Of a stretch of DNA of 12,974 nucleotides, positions 1-6,743 are shown one piece after another (positions within the stretch are counted from its first letter, which is position 1; the number at the start of each line of letters is the position of its first letter). The stretch is from Clostridia bacterium (GTDB lineage: Bacteria; Bacillota; Clostridia; Oscillospirales; Acutalibacteraceae). The stretch covers positions 1-12,974 of the forward strand of contig JAFRKM010000013.1 of assembly GCA_017431755.1 (NCBI GenBank), written 5' to 3'. A program made the translations under genes and the position numbers. The notes under the pieces are model-generated. The model made no database searches. It was given only the letters and a program-made list of their open reading frames with translations, and had not been told where the DNA came from.

Positions 1-174
1 AGACAAATAAATACAAATGGTATTGGAACCAAGTCGCAACAGGTATTAAAACTACAACACGAAAAGATTAAACTTGATCGCAAGCAAGCCCACAAAAAAC
101 TAAAAGAAACTGAGAAAGAGAGAAAATTTAATTTAAAACAGCAAAAACGAAAAGAGAAGCATAAAGGGCACTAA
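1..174 (+). CDS. C-terminal end of an unidentified basic protein (partial)
   Basis: An open frame enters from the left edge and ends at TAA 172-174, giving 57 residues with no in-frame start inside the window. The visible tail is strongly basic and probably helical: it is rich in Lys, Gln and Arg, and ends in QQKRKEKHKGH. Such tails occur on nucleic-acid-binding and mobile-element proteins (relaxases, conjugation accessory proteins), but nothing here is diagnostic and I do not recognise the family. It lies upstream of two terminator-like hairpins (241-262 and 322-346), consistent with being the last gene of a unit. The frame is free of stops from base 1 and has amino-acid content unlike random AT-rich sequence, so it is probably real. 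Confidence 0.6.
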   Translation, partial: RQINTNGIGTKSQQVLKLQHEKIKLDRKQAHKKLKETEKERKFNLKQQKRKEKHKGH

Positions 175-240
175 GGATACATATCTGGAATTCTGATTAT
201 TCCTGATAATTGCTTTTTCAAAAAATCGATTTCATACTTT

Positions 241-262
241 CGCACGCTTAATAACTCGTGCG
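241..262 (+). terminator. Possible terminator hairpin after the partial gene
   Basis: CGCACG (241-246) pairs with CGTGCG (257-262) around a 10-base loop, followed by TTTATATT. The stem is GC-rich for this window, but the T tract is poor. It could be a terminator for the partial gene ending at 174, or only a stable hairpin. Confidence 0.4.
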
Positions 263-302
263 TTTATATTAATATGTAAGTGATTAAACATAAATTTATG
301 TA

Positions 303-405
303 TCTGTTGATACAAACTAAACCCTCCGTATTTTTGAGGGCTTTTATGTTTTTAAATTTTCTTCATTTTTAATTTCAACTAATTTTTTGGTGTTTACATT
401 TTTGC
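303..405 (+). repeat. Left copy of a diverged direct repeat flanking the GT2 gene
   Basis: The core at 303-326 matches 1753-1776 at 22 of 24 positions by eye (TCTGTTGATACAAACTAAAC against TCTGTTAATGCAAACTAAAC, both continuing CCTC). Weaker similarity continues about 80 bases downstream through the terminator and an AATTTTTTG-containing stretch. The outer limits are approximate because the sequence is AT-rich. Confidence 0.5.
322..350 (+). terminator. Intrinsic terminator upstream of the GT2 gene
   Basis: CCCTC (322-326) pairs with GAGGG (336-340), and the T-rich tail CTTTTATGTT follows. The hairpin sits inside a repeat that recurs after the GT2 gene. Apart from the hairpins and a promoter, I see no gene in 175-641; the rest is very AT-rich. 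Confidence 0.65.
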
Positions 406-587
406 AAGATAAAAGCGGTTTTATTTTCAAACGTCTACTTACATCATTTATATAAAAATTATTTTTTAAAATTATAAAAATTTCATTTCGTATTGAAAAT
501 ATTTACTTTATCAAATATAATAAAATATATGGCTAATTATTTTTAAAAATATCTAGTAAATTAACTGAAACCAAATTTAAAATAAAA

Positions 588-596
588 TGATATAAT
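588..596 (+). promoter_or_regulatory. Extended -10 promoter of the GT2 gene
   Basis: TGATATAAT matches the TGnTATAAT extended -10 consensus. No good -35 stands 16-18 bases upstream, which is tolerable for an extended -10. Transcription would start near 603, about 39 bases before the ATG. Confidence 0.55.
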
Positions 597-641
597 ACCA
601 ACACAAACGAATACTTATTTTAAAGGGGTTAAACAATATTT

Positions 642-1646
642 ATGAAAAACAAAAAAACCTTATTTTCAATACTAATTCTTGCTGTCTCAATTTTATCTGC
701 GTTATTTTTAAGGCAACACTTTTTAAAACAACAAACTTATTCAAAACCACAGGGCAATGAAACACCAAAAGTTTCTATAATCATTCCTGTATATAATGTT
801 GAAAAATATATAAAAGAATGTATAAACAGCGCTGTAAACCAAACGTTAAAAGACATTGAAATAATATGTGTTGATGACGGCTCAACAGACAGTAGTGGAT
901 CAATAATTGACGAATACGCAAATAAAGATCCAAGAGTCCACGTGGTTCACAAACAAAACAGTGGAGTTTCCGCCACAAGAAATAAAGGAATAGATTTAGC
1001 CAAAGGTGAATACATAAAATTTATAGATTCAGACGACGTTTTAGATTTAACCGCATGTGAGGTTTGCTATAATAAAGCAAAATCAGAAGATGCAGATATA
1101 GTAGTACACGACTCTATAGATAAAATTTATAACGAAGGGCAATTTTCTCTTATATCGCTTCCCGCATTTGTAGACGGTGTTGTTTGGACTAGCCTTTATA
1201 GAACCAGCTTTATAAAAGAAAATAATATAAGATTTCATGAGGAAACCTCATATGGAGAAGATCAAGCATTTAATTTATTATGTAACCCTAAGGCAAACAA
1301 AATTGTATGCATCTCAAATAATTTTTATATGTACAGAACCAGTAACGATACTTCTTTATGCCACGATTCAAAAATTGACAAACATTCAAAAAGTCACGCA
1401 ACAAATGTAAATTACGTATACGATAACTGGAAGAAAAACGGTTACTTTGATAATAATACGGCTAAAATTAATTTCTTAAAATGGTTTTGTGACATGAATT
1501 ACTGGAAGGATAATTACGAAATTGACAAAATGTTTTTAAATTCTATCGGTAAAGAATTACTAGACGAAAAAGTATTAAATTTGTTGCCTAAAGAATATAA
1601 AACTTTAATGAAAAATATGATTAAAACCGCAAAATTTAAAATATAA
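642..1646 (+). CDS. Membrane-anchored or secreted family 2 glycosyltransferase
   Basis: This 334-residue protein has a GT2 (GT-A fold) catalytic domain from about residue 43. The evidence is the start motif VSIIIPVYNVEKYIKEC (44-60), DDGSTD (78-83) for nucleotide binding, the metal-binding DSDD (129-132), and GED (205-207) in the acceptor/catalytic region. GT2 enzymes transfer a sugar from a nucleotide sugar, often onto capsule, teichoic acid or glycoprotein. Residues 7-24 form a hydrophobic segment after a Lys-rich start, so the enzyme is anchored or exported; basic residues on both sides leave the topology open. Bacterial capsule GT2 enzymes of this kind normally begin directly at VSIIIP. 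The ATG is the only usable start because an in-frame stop lies at 630-632. The likely ribosome site AAAGGGG (622-628) is unusually far away, at 13 bases. The gene forms its own unit, with a promoter at 588-596 and a terminator at 1769-1800. Substrate unknown. Confidence 0.9.
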   Translation: MKNKKTLFSILILAVSILSALFLRQHFLKQQTYSKPQGNETPKVSIIIPVYNVEKYIKECINSAVNQTLKDIEIICVDDGSTDSSGSIIDEYANKDPRVHVVHKQNSGVSATRNKGIDLAKGEYIKFIDSDDVLDLTACEVCYNKAKSEDADIVVHDSIDKIYNEGQFSLISLPAFVDGVVWTSLYRTSFIKENNIRFHEETSYGEDQAFNLLCNPKANKIVCISNNFYMYRTSNDTSLCHDSKIDKHSKSHATNVNYVYDNWKKNGYFDNNTAKINFLKWFCDMNYWKDNYEIDKMFLNSIGKELLDEKVLNLLPKEYKTLMKNMIKTAKFKI

Positions 1647-1752
1647 TCCATTACCCTGTGCGTTACCTGTCCGTTTTACTTATAGCTCACTTAACTATTA
1701 CATTTTGTGATTAGACACATTTTTATAAAACACTTAGAAACGTAGTTTTCAA

Positions 1753-1850
1753 TCTGTTAATGCAAACTAAACCCTCAGAAATACTGAGGGTTTTTATTGT
1801 TTTTAAAATTTTTTATATTACTTCAAACAATTTTTTGAATTTTGCATTTC
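1753..1850 (+). repeat. Right copy of the diverged direct repeat flanking the GT2 gene
   Basis: The core 1753-1776 matches 303-326 at 22 of 24 positions, and weaker similarity continues downstream. The two copies are about 1.45 kb apart and bracket exactly one gene with its promoter. The boundaries are approximate. Confidence 0.5.
1769..1800 (+). terminator. Intrinsic terminator of the GT2 gene
   Basis: AAACCCTCAG (1769-1778) pairs perfectly with CTGAGGGTTT (1784-1793) around a 5-base loop. The T run TTTTT (1791-1795) begins in the stem and continues as ATTGT. This is a strong terminator 120 bases after the GT2 stop codon. Confidence 0.85.
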
Positions 1851-1999
1851 CTCAATAAAAAAGTTATTTACTACTTTCATACATTTAAATAAAAAACTTA
1901 TTTTTAATCTTTAGCTTTAAAATTTACTGAGTTTTTAAAGCTTGTGCAAATTTGATATTTTTCACTTTTAAATTTGATTAATATTTGTAAGTATAACTT

Positions 2000-2042
2000 C
2001 GATCAAAATTGCTATATATAGAGCAATTTTGATCGTTTTTTA
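2000..2042 (+). terminator. Strong terminator or attenuator in front of the phage-like gene
   Basis: CGATCAAAATTGCT (2000-2013) pairs perfectly over 14 bases with AGCAATTTTGATCG (2022-2035) around an 8-base loop. Seven Ts follow. The GT2 gene already has its own terminator, and no gene lies between 1801 and 1999. The hairpin therefore either insulates the next gene, ends a small RNA, or acts as a leader attenuator. Apart from this and the hairpin at 1769, I see nothing else in 1647-2095. Confidence 0.85.
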
Positions 2043-2045
2043 AAC

Positions 2046-2051
2046 TATAAT
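2046..2051 (+). promoter_or_regulatory. Possible -10 box of the phage-like gene
   Basis: A perfect TATAAT lies between the 2000-2042 hairpin and the start codon. The position 17 bases upstream falls inside the hairpin and has no good -35, so use of this box is uncertain. Confidence 0.3.
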
Positions 2052-2095
2052 TGAGCAATCAATTTGTTCATAAATTTTGAAAGAGAGGAAAAACA

Positions 2096-2986
2096 ATGGT
2101 AACTAAAGAAATAAACTTAAAAATATGGGAAGAAAACCACATCCTAGTCTATACTGTGAAAGGCGAAGTTGACTCCCGAAAACTTAAAATTTTTTTTAAA
2201 GATCAAAACATCAACGATTTGGATCTGTCTGATAAAACCATAACTATGTATATTAAAAAACCAGACGGAACACAAATTTATGAAAACTGTAGCATTGACG
2301 GAAATGCTGCAACTGTCACTATTACTTCTCAAATGGTAAGTGTTATTGGCATTTTAGAGTGTGAGTTCCAAATTTTCAACTCAAATAATTTATTATTAAA
2401 AGTAAATGGTTTAAAAATAGTTGTAGCCTCAAAAGGAGATTTTTCTGAAGCTATTGAAAGCACATCAGAATATAATGCTTTAATTTCTGCTTTAAATCAA
2501 GCTAACAGCTATTCACAAACTGCAGTGCGAGGCATAAAAATTAATGGTAATTCTATACCTTATGATGCAAATAATGTAGTAAATATAGTAACTTCAGATA
2601 ACTCTATCCCCATTGTTGAATACGGGACTTGGGATCCTGAATTTATATGTGCAGGTGGAACAAATCCTACTTACACTTTAAATTATACAAATTCGCACTA
2701 CTACCGTATAGGTGATCTTGTCTACATAACATTCTTTATCTATGCAAATATCACGGATGCGGGCAGCGGAAACGCCCACATAGGCGGCTTACCATTTAAG
2801 GGGCACTCAAACACAGACAGACAAGCTATATCCATGAGCGTTAAAGGGCCTTTCTCATCAAATACTGCACTTACTGTAACGGATAGCCAAAAAATTTTAA
2901 AAATCGGTGCAACAGATGGCTCTAATCAAAACTGGAGTACGGGAGCAACTTTCATCGGTGGAAGCGGATGTTATTTAAAAGCTTAA
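2096..2986 (+). CDS. Phage-like baseplate upper / receptor-binding protein (BppU N-terminal domain)
   Basis: This 296-residue protein has two parts typical of phages of Gram-positive bacteria. Residues 1-112 resemble the BppU N-terminal domain that docks receptor-binding modules onto a baseplate (LDLSDKTITMYIKKPDGTQI, 42-61, then LECEFQIF, 88-95). A short helical stretch (115-143) leads to a tail-fibre-like section with GIKINGNSIPYD (146-157) and a C-terminal beta-rich domain containing YYRIGDLVYITFFI (202-215) and GNAHIGGLPF (225-234), a pattern common in phage receptor-binding tips. The ATG is supported by AGAGAGG (2082-2088) at 7-base spacing. No other phage structural, lysis or integrase gene is in the window, and terminators stand on both sides. 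It may be a prophage or tailocin remnant, a cargo gene at a prophage edge, or an independently kept binding protein. There is no signal peptide. Confidence 0.85.
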   Translation: MVTKEINLKIWEENHILVYTVKGEVDSRKLKIFFKDQNINDLDLSDKTITMYIKKPDGTQIYENCSIDGNAATVTITSQMVSVIGILECEFQIFNSNNLLLKVNGLKIVVASKGDFSEAIESTSEYNALISALNQANSYSQTAVRGIKINGNSIPYDANNVVNIVTSDNSIPIVEYGTWDPEFICAGGTNPTYTLNYTNSHYYRIGDLVYITFFIYANITDAGSGNAHIGGLPFKGHSNTDRQAISMSVKGPFSSNTALTVTDSQKILKIGATDGSNQNWSTGATFIGGSGCYLKA

Positions 2987-2994
2987 AAAATGCG

Positions 2995-3024
2995 AAAAAA
3001 GGATGCGTTAAAACATCCTTTTTT
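2995..3024. terminator. Bidirectional terminator between convergent genes
   Basis: AAAAAAGGATG (2995-3005) pairs with CATCCTTTTTT (3014-3024) around an 8-base loop. The A and T runs make it work on both strands. It serves the phage-like gene (+, stop at 2986) and the operon ending at 3032 (-). Confidence 0.85.
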
Positions 3025-3031
3025 CATATTC

Positions 3032-4897
3032 TTAATTAATAGCATTATTCAAATTGGATTTTAATTTCTCTGCATATTTTAAATATTCTTTTGAATTAAC
3101 AACTTTATCATTATCCGTATTAACTTTAAATTCAAAATTTCCGTTTTCGTTTATTCCAATTGTATTCAACAAGCTGTAAAGACCATCGAAACGCTTTTTA
3201 TCATAATGAGAATTTATCAGTATTACTGGAGTCCCAAGAGCTAAGCACGGCAAGGCACAATGAATTCTAGTTGTTACAACAAGTTTTGCCCTAGCGTACT
3301 TTTTCAAAAGTTTATCAGTAATCTCAAACCTTCCTTTGTCAGTTAAATTTTTTGAAACATCATGGTTTGTATAAACTACATTACTGAAGTCATATTTTTT
3401 TAATTTTTTTAACCGCTCATCAGCCTCTTTGTACCAACCAATTTTATAATCACAAAATATTATATCCTCTGTTCGTTCACTATCATCAACTTTATACGTC
3501 TTATCAAGCGTAGTCGTTAAACATCCTGAAAAATAAGCGTTAACACCACGCTTACTCAAAAGTTTTTGTGTATAATAATCACGACAACCAATCGGTTCAT
3601 GTTTTTTCAAATAATCAATTGTAGTTTGAGAAACATCTTCTTCATCGTTGTTTATATGAACTGAAACAAATACAGGATCTATTTTATCGGAACAAACTTC
3701 ATTATTTTTATCTAAAAAATACCACCCGTTCATAATCATTTTAGCTCTTGGCCCATTATAATATTTTAGTGTGTCTCTATCTATAAGTACTTCATCATAA
3801 GGTTTTGGCAAAAATTGTCTAGCAGCAATAGACTGAATATAATCTCCTAAATTACAACTTTCCGGACTTTTGTCAAATCCTTTATTTATATAATTATACC
3901 CATAACATAGTAAACCAAAAGTTTTATTTTTATATGTTTCTTGTGGCCTTTGTGCCAAAATACTCACTTTATCATGATATTTTTTATTAGCCGCAAGACC
4001 TTTTTTATAATAATCTACAAGCTTACTGCTATAATGTTTTTCAAAATGATTTATTAGTTTTTGACTATCATTTTCTTCAGGAATATATTCCCAAGGCAAA
4101 GAAAAAAGGAAAAAATAATCAAGTAAACTATTTTCTTGGTTCTCGCTCAATTTAACAGCACCAATATTGGGGAAAAACTCTTTATGTTCTGTTTTTGGCA
4201 AAAATTTATCACCTTTAATGCAACTAAATAAAATATCGTTACAATAATAAGCTGGTTTAAATCTAAGCCCCCAATTAAACGATGCACCTACATCATGAAA
4301 ACACACAATAGCATCTTTTTTTAGGTAAGGCAACACGCTTAAAAAGTCACCTATTTCTCCTGGACGAACATGAACCGTATCAATAAGCACAAAATCTATA
4401 TCATTTCCTATTTCATCAATAAAACTGCATGGAATATCGCCTTTGTAAAGCTTCCATTTATCCATAAGTTCAGGGAATTTTTCTTCAACGATATAACCCG
4501 CTGATTTTTCAGGATTTCTATAGTAATAATTAAGCTTATCTATGGAGTATAATTTACTGTCAGGCATGTCTTTACAAGCATTTAAAATTATTGCAGAAGA
4601 TCCTCCAGCAGATACTCCTAATTCAAGAATTTTCTTGGGCTTATATTTTCTTATTAACCCATTTAAAAACGCTTGTTCAACAAAGGCCATTTCAGAAGTT
4701 TCACTAATCTTATCTTTGATTTTGTTCAAAACGTCAGTTTCATAATTTTCAAAATTAAAATCTTTTAAATCATCAGTAAAAACAGTTTGCATACTCGGAG
4801 CATTTTTTTCACTATCTGCTGAATTCATTGCACTACAATCTAATGCTTGTAAACTAATCATTGATATACCAAGAAACATACACAGGAATTTTTTCAT
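3032..4897 (-). CDS. Secreted SAM methyltransferase - polysaccharide pyruvyl transferase fusion
   Basis: This 621-residue protein has a Sec signal peptide: MKK, a hydrophobic stretch at about 4-19, and probable cleavage near CSA (21-23). It is followed by two enzyme-like domains. Residues 70-205 look like a class I SAM-dependent methyltransferase (Methyltransf_24 type), with the glycine-rich loop LELGVSAGGSS (91-101), the strand end YSID (117-120), LIDTVH (171-176) and FHDVG (200-204). Residues about 325-600 resemble the polysaccharide pyruvyl transferase family, with NLGDYIQ (348-354), GCRDYYTQKLL (436-446), FSGCLTTTL (455-463) and TTRIHCALP (541-549). That family includes ketal-pyruvyl transferases acting on surface glycans, but many members have unproven chemistry. 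Both cofactors expected (SAM, PEP) are cytosolic, so a secretion signal is odd. The gene follows the GT8 gene by 19 bases and has ribosome site AGGAAAGG (rc of 4906-4913) at 8-base spacing. Confidence 0.88.
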   Translation of the reverse strand: MKKFLCMFLGISMISLQALDCSAMNSADSEKNAPSMQTVFTDDLKDFNFENYETDVLNKIKDKISETSEMAFVEQAFLNGLIRKYKPKKILELGVSAGGSSAIILNACKDMPDSKLYSIDKLNYYYRNPEKSAGYIVEEKFPELMDKWKLYKGDIPCSFIDEIGNDIDFVLIDTVHVRPGEIGDFLSVLPYLKKDAIVCFHDVGASFNWGLRFKPAYYCNDILFSCIKGDKFLPKTEHKEFFPNIGAVKLSENQENSLLDYFFLFSLPWEYIPEENDSQKLINHFEKHYSSKLVDYYKKGLAANKKYHDKVSILAQRPQETYKNKTFGLLCYGYNYINKGFDKSPESCNLGDYIQSIAARQFLPKPYDEVLIDRDTLKYYNGPRAKMIMNGWYFLDKNNEVCSDKIDPVFVSVHINNDEEDVSQTTIDYLKKHEPIGCRDYYTQKLLSKRGVNAYFSGCLTTTLDKTYKVDDSERTEDIIFCDYKIGWYKEADERLKKLKKYDFSNVVYTNHDVSKNLTDKGRFEITDKLLKKYARAKLVVTTRIHCALPCLALGTPVILINSHYDKKRFDGLYSLLNTIGINENGNFEFKVNTDNDKVVNSKEYLKYAEKLKSNLNNAIN

Positions 4898-4916
4898 TTT
4901 ATATACCTTTCCTTTT

Positions 4917-6299
4917 TTACTTTGAAATTATAAACTTTTGATTGTCCCCTCCGTTAGGTTTCCAAACATGAATATTAGTTCCATTTTCGGTTTCAGCACC
5001 ACAAACATCTAAATAAAGCCCATTACACTTTGATATTATATAATAACGTCCATTGCTAGCATGTTTAATTATCCATTTTTGATTATCGTTATAATATGGC
5101 TTTTTCTGAAACTGTGAAACATTGGTTCCTATTTCTTTTCCTGAGCCTTCAACATCCAGAAGTTTTCCCGAACAGCACGATTCTATTTCGTAACACCCTT
5201 CTCCAACGTAAGTAATTTTAAATTTTTCATTGTCAGAATTATGGTTTTCCCAAAGTATGCAGTTTGCCCCATTTTCTTCACTTGCACCTTCTATATCCAA
5301 CACTTTGCTTCCATCCATTGCGCTTGAAATAGTATAGACCCCATTTGGGATTACTTGGTATCCATAAACTAGACTTTCAGCCTTTTTACGATACTTGTCC
5401 CACTCTCCATAAAACCTACAGTTAGAACTTTTCCAAGGTTTATTTATGCTCGTATAATGAATTATAGTTGGGTTAATGCAAGCAGTTTTATATTCTTGCA
5501 TATCATAACAATCTATCAAAATAGGTAAAACATCGTAATGAAATCCAAAATGCTGCATCGCATTATACTTAGGGTGTATAAATTTAATTCTATTATAGCA
5601 GGTAGCACTCAATACATCTTGGTCGTTTAAATATAACCTTCTTGATTCCAATGTTGGTACATACTCGCTGAATGTTTTTTCTAAATTATCTTGTCTCATT
5701 TTCCCAAGATTCATAATAAGTATACCGGCATTTATGAGCTGACTAAGATCTTTAACGCCAAGCCTTTGTGCATAATCCGATCCCCAAGTCATTTGTCCGA
5801 AATCTTTTACTGCACCGATATAATTATCTCCAAGGTCAATACTAAACATATCCCATAAATCTTCTCTTACAATAATGTCACCGTCAAGATATAAAATCTT
5901 ATCATACTGTTTCAAAACACTCGGCAACCGCAATCTATAATACGTTGCTTTTGTAATATAGTCTGAAACTATATATGTATCATCAAATGAATTCTTCATA
6001 TCTATTAGATTTACGGAACAATTATTATACATACTTTGTAATTTTTTCATTCTATTACGATTTTCGTCACTCACTTGACCGGAAATCATGATGTGAAATT
6101 CTAAGAAAGTATCTGCTTTTTTATTTTCAAGCATTGAAGTCATGGCAACAACAGTAGGATAAACATAATTATTATCTGTTGCCATAGCAATTGGTATCTT
6201 GTGATCTTCAGCTTTTACTTTAATGCCCAAGCCTCCAATAATAAACATAGCAAACATTACAAAAAGGGATAAAAAATATCTCTTTTTAATATTTTTCAT
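4917..6299 (-). CDS. Secreted GT8 glycosyltransferase with ricin-type lectin domain
   Basis: This 460-residue protein begins with a Sec signal peptide (MKNIKKRY, a hydrophobic run, and cleavage after KVKA near residue 30). A GT8 domain (LgtC/glycogenin-like) spans about 35-305. It shows the start motif IPIAMATDNNYVYPT, the metal-binding DGD (139-141) in ILYLDGDIIV, NAGILIMNL, NDQD (225-228) and HYTSINKPW (281-289). Family members usually transfer glucose or galactose with retention. Residues about 317-460 form a ricin B-like beta-trefoil with three repeats (VLDIEGASEENGAN, LLDVEGSGKEIGTN, YLDVCGAETENGTN), each followed by an NEKF or NQKW/F 'QxW' element, so it probably binds carbohydrate. The longer TTG start at 6308 is rejected because AGAAAGG (rc of 6309-6315) would abut it, whereas it is 9 bases from this ATG. 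It is the first gene of a two-gene operon with the methyltransferase/pyruvyl transferase fusion. Confidence 0.9.
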   Translation of the reverse strand: MKNIKKRYFLSLFVMFAMFIIGGLGIKVKAEDHKIPIAMATDNNYVYPTVVAMTSMLENKKADTFLEFHIMISGQVSDENRNRMKKLQSMYNNCSVNLIDMKNSFDDTYIVSDYITKATYYRLRLPSVLKQYDKILYLDGDIIVREDLWDMFSIDLGDNYIGAVKDFGQMTWGSDYAQRLGVKDLSQLINAGILIMNLGKMRQDNLEKTFSEYVPTLESRRLYLNDQDVLSATCYNRIKFIHPKYNAMQHFGFHYDVLPILIDCYDMQEYKTACINPTIIHYTSINKPWKSSNCRFYGEWDKYRKKAESLVYGYQVIPNGVYTISSAMDGSKVLDIEGASEENGANCILWENHNSDNEKFKITYVGEGCYEIESCCSGKLLDVEGSGKEIGTNVSQFQKKPYYNDNQKWIIKHASNGRYYIISKCNGLYLDVCGAETENGTNIHVWKPNGGDNQKFIISK

Positions 6300-6308
6300 T
6301 AAAAACAA

Positions 6309-6315
6309 CCTTTCT
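6309..6315 (-). promoter_or_regulatory. Ribosome binding site that fixes the GT8 start
   Basis: On the minus strand this reads AGAAAGG, 9 bases before ATG 6299-6297 and directly against the alternative TTG at 6308. The spacing favours the ATG. Confidence 0.7.
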
Positions 6316-6376
6316 CTATTAAAAATCTCTAGTGTATAATATAAATTAAATATTCAAAATTTATAATGTATAAAAA

Positions 6377-6388
6377 ATATGGCCATAT
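6377..6388. promoter_or_regulatory. 12-bp palindrome in the leader of the GT8 operon
   Basis: ATATGGCCATAT is a perfect palindrome with a GGCC centre inside otherwise almost GC-free DNA. It lies about 40-50 bases downstream of the predicted transcription start. It may be an operator; no regulator is identified. Confidence 0.3.
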
Positions 6389-6434
6389 AAATTATTTACA
6401 CTACTTTTAAATAATTAATCAAAACACTTTTTAT

Positions 6435-6463
6435 ATTATATAATATAATTTTAAAAAAATCAA
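6435..6463 (-). promoter_or_regulatory. Promoter of the GT8 - methyltransferase/pyruvyl transferase operon
   Basis: On the minus strand, TTGATT (rc of 6458-6463) and TATAAT (rc of 6435-6440) are separated by 17 bases. This gives a start near 6428 and an untranslated leader of about 130 bases. Other TATAAT-like sites exist in this AT-rich stretch, but this pair has the best spacing. Confidence 0.6.
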
Positions 6464-6537
6464 TAATTTTGTAAAAGGTCTCTTTATGTGTGTAGAATGG
6501 AGATTGTTTTTATCTTTCTCTCATTTCCTTTAATGCT

Positions 6538-6735
6538 TTAATAGCTCTTTTTTTCTTTAAGTTTATATTCGTTTGTTATCATAACTTTTACCTTATTTTT
6601 TAATAAATAATTTCTATCATTAAAAACTTTTTCTACATACTTAGAAAAATTAAGATCATCTTGCAAACTTGTTTTGTCACCTGTTATAACTGCAAAACAA
6701 TAAACATAATGTTTACCGCTAAAAATAAGAATTCT
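6538..6735 (-). pseudogene. Remnant of a second RsiV/DUF3298-like lipoprotein gene
   Basis: A stop-free frame on the minus strand ends at TAA 6540-6538 and contains TSLQDDLNFSKYVEKVFNDR. This closely matches IELQDDPNFSKYVENIFYDK in the neighbouring lipoprotein (residues 165-184). At DNA level, 6629-6666 and the corresponding stretch near 6979-7016 are nearly identical. The remnant has no start codon, no lipobox and no N-terminal half. It ends early after KLKEKKSY, and an in-frame stop (6738-6736) precedes it. It is therefore a decayed tandem duplicate, probably left by unequal recombination. The rest of the 6309-6743 gap holds only the GT8 operon promoter and leader. Confidence 0.8.
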
Positions 6736-6743
6736 TTATTTAT

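Noticed and set aside
4835..4897. Lipoprotein reading of the methyltransferase/pyruvyl transferase signal peptide (Cys21 in ALDCSA)
   Set aside because: Asp directly before the Cys does not fit a lipobox; ordinary signal peptidase I cleavage after CSA is more likely.
6721..6743. Terminator for the lipoprotein gene at AAGAATTCTT
   Set aside because: The palindrome has no room for a loop and no proper T tract; it is probably chance in AT-rich DNA.
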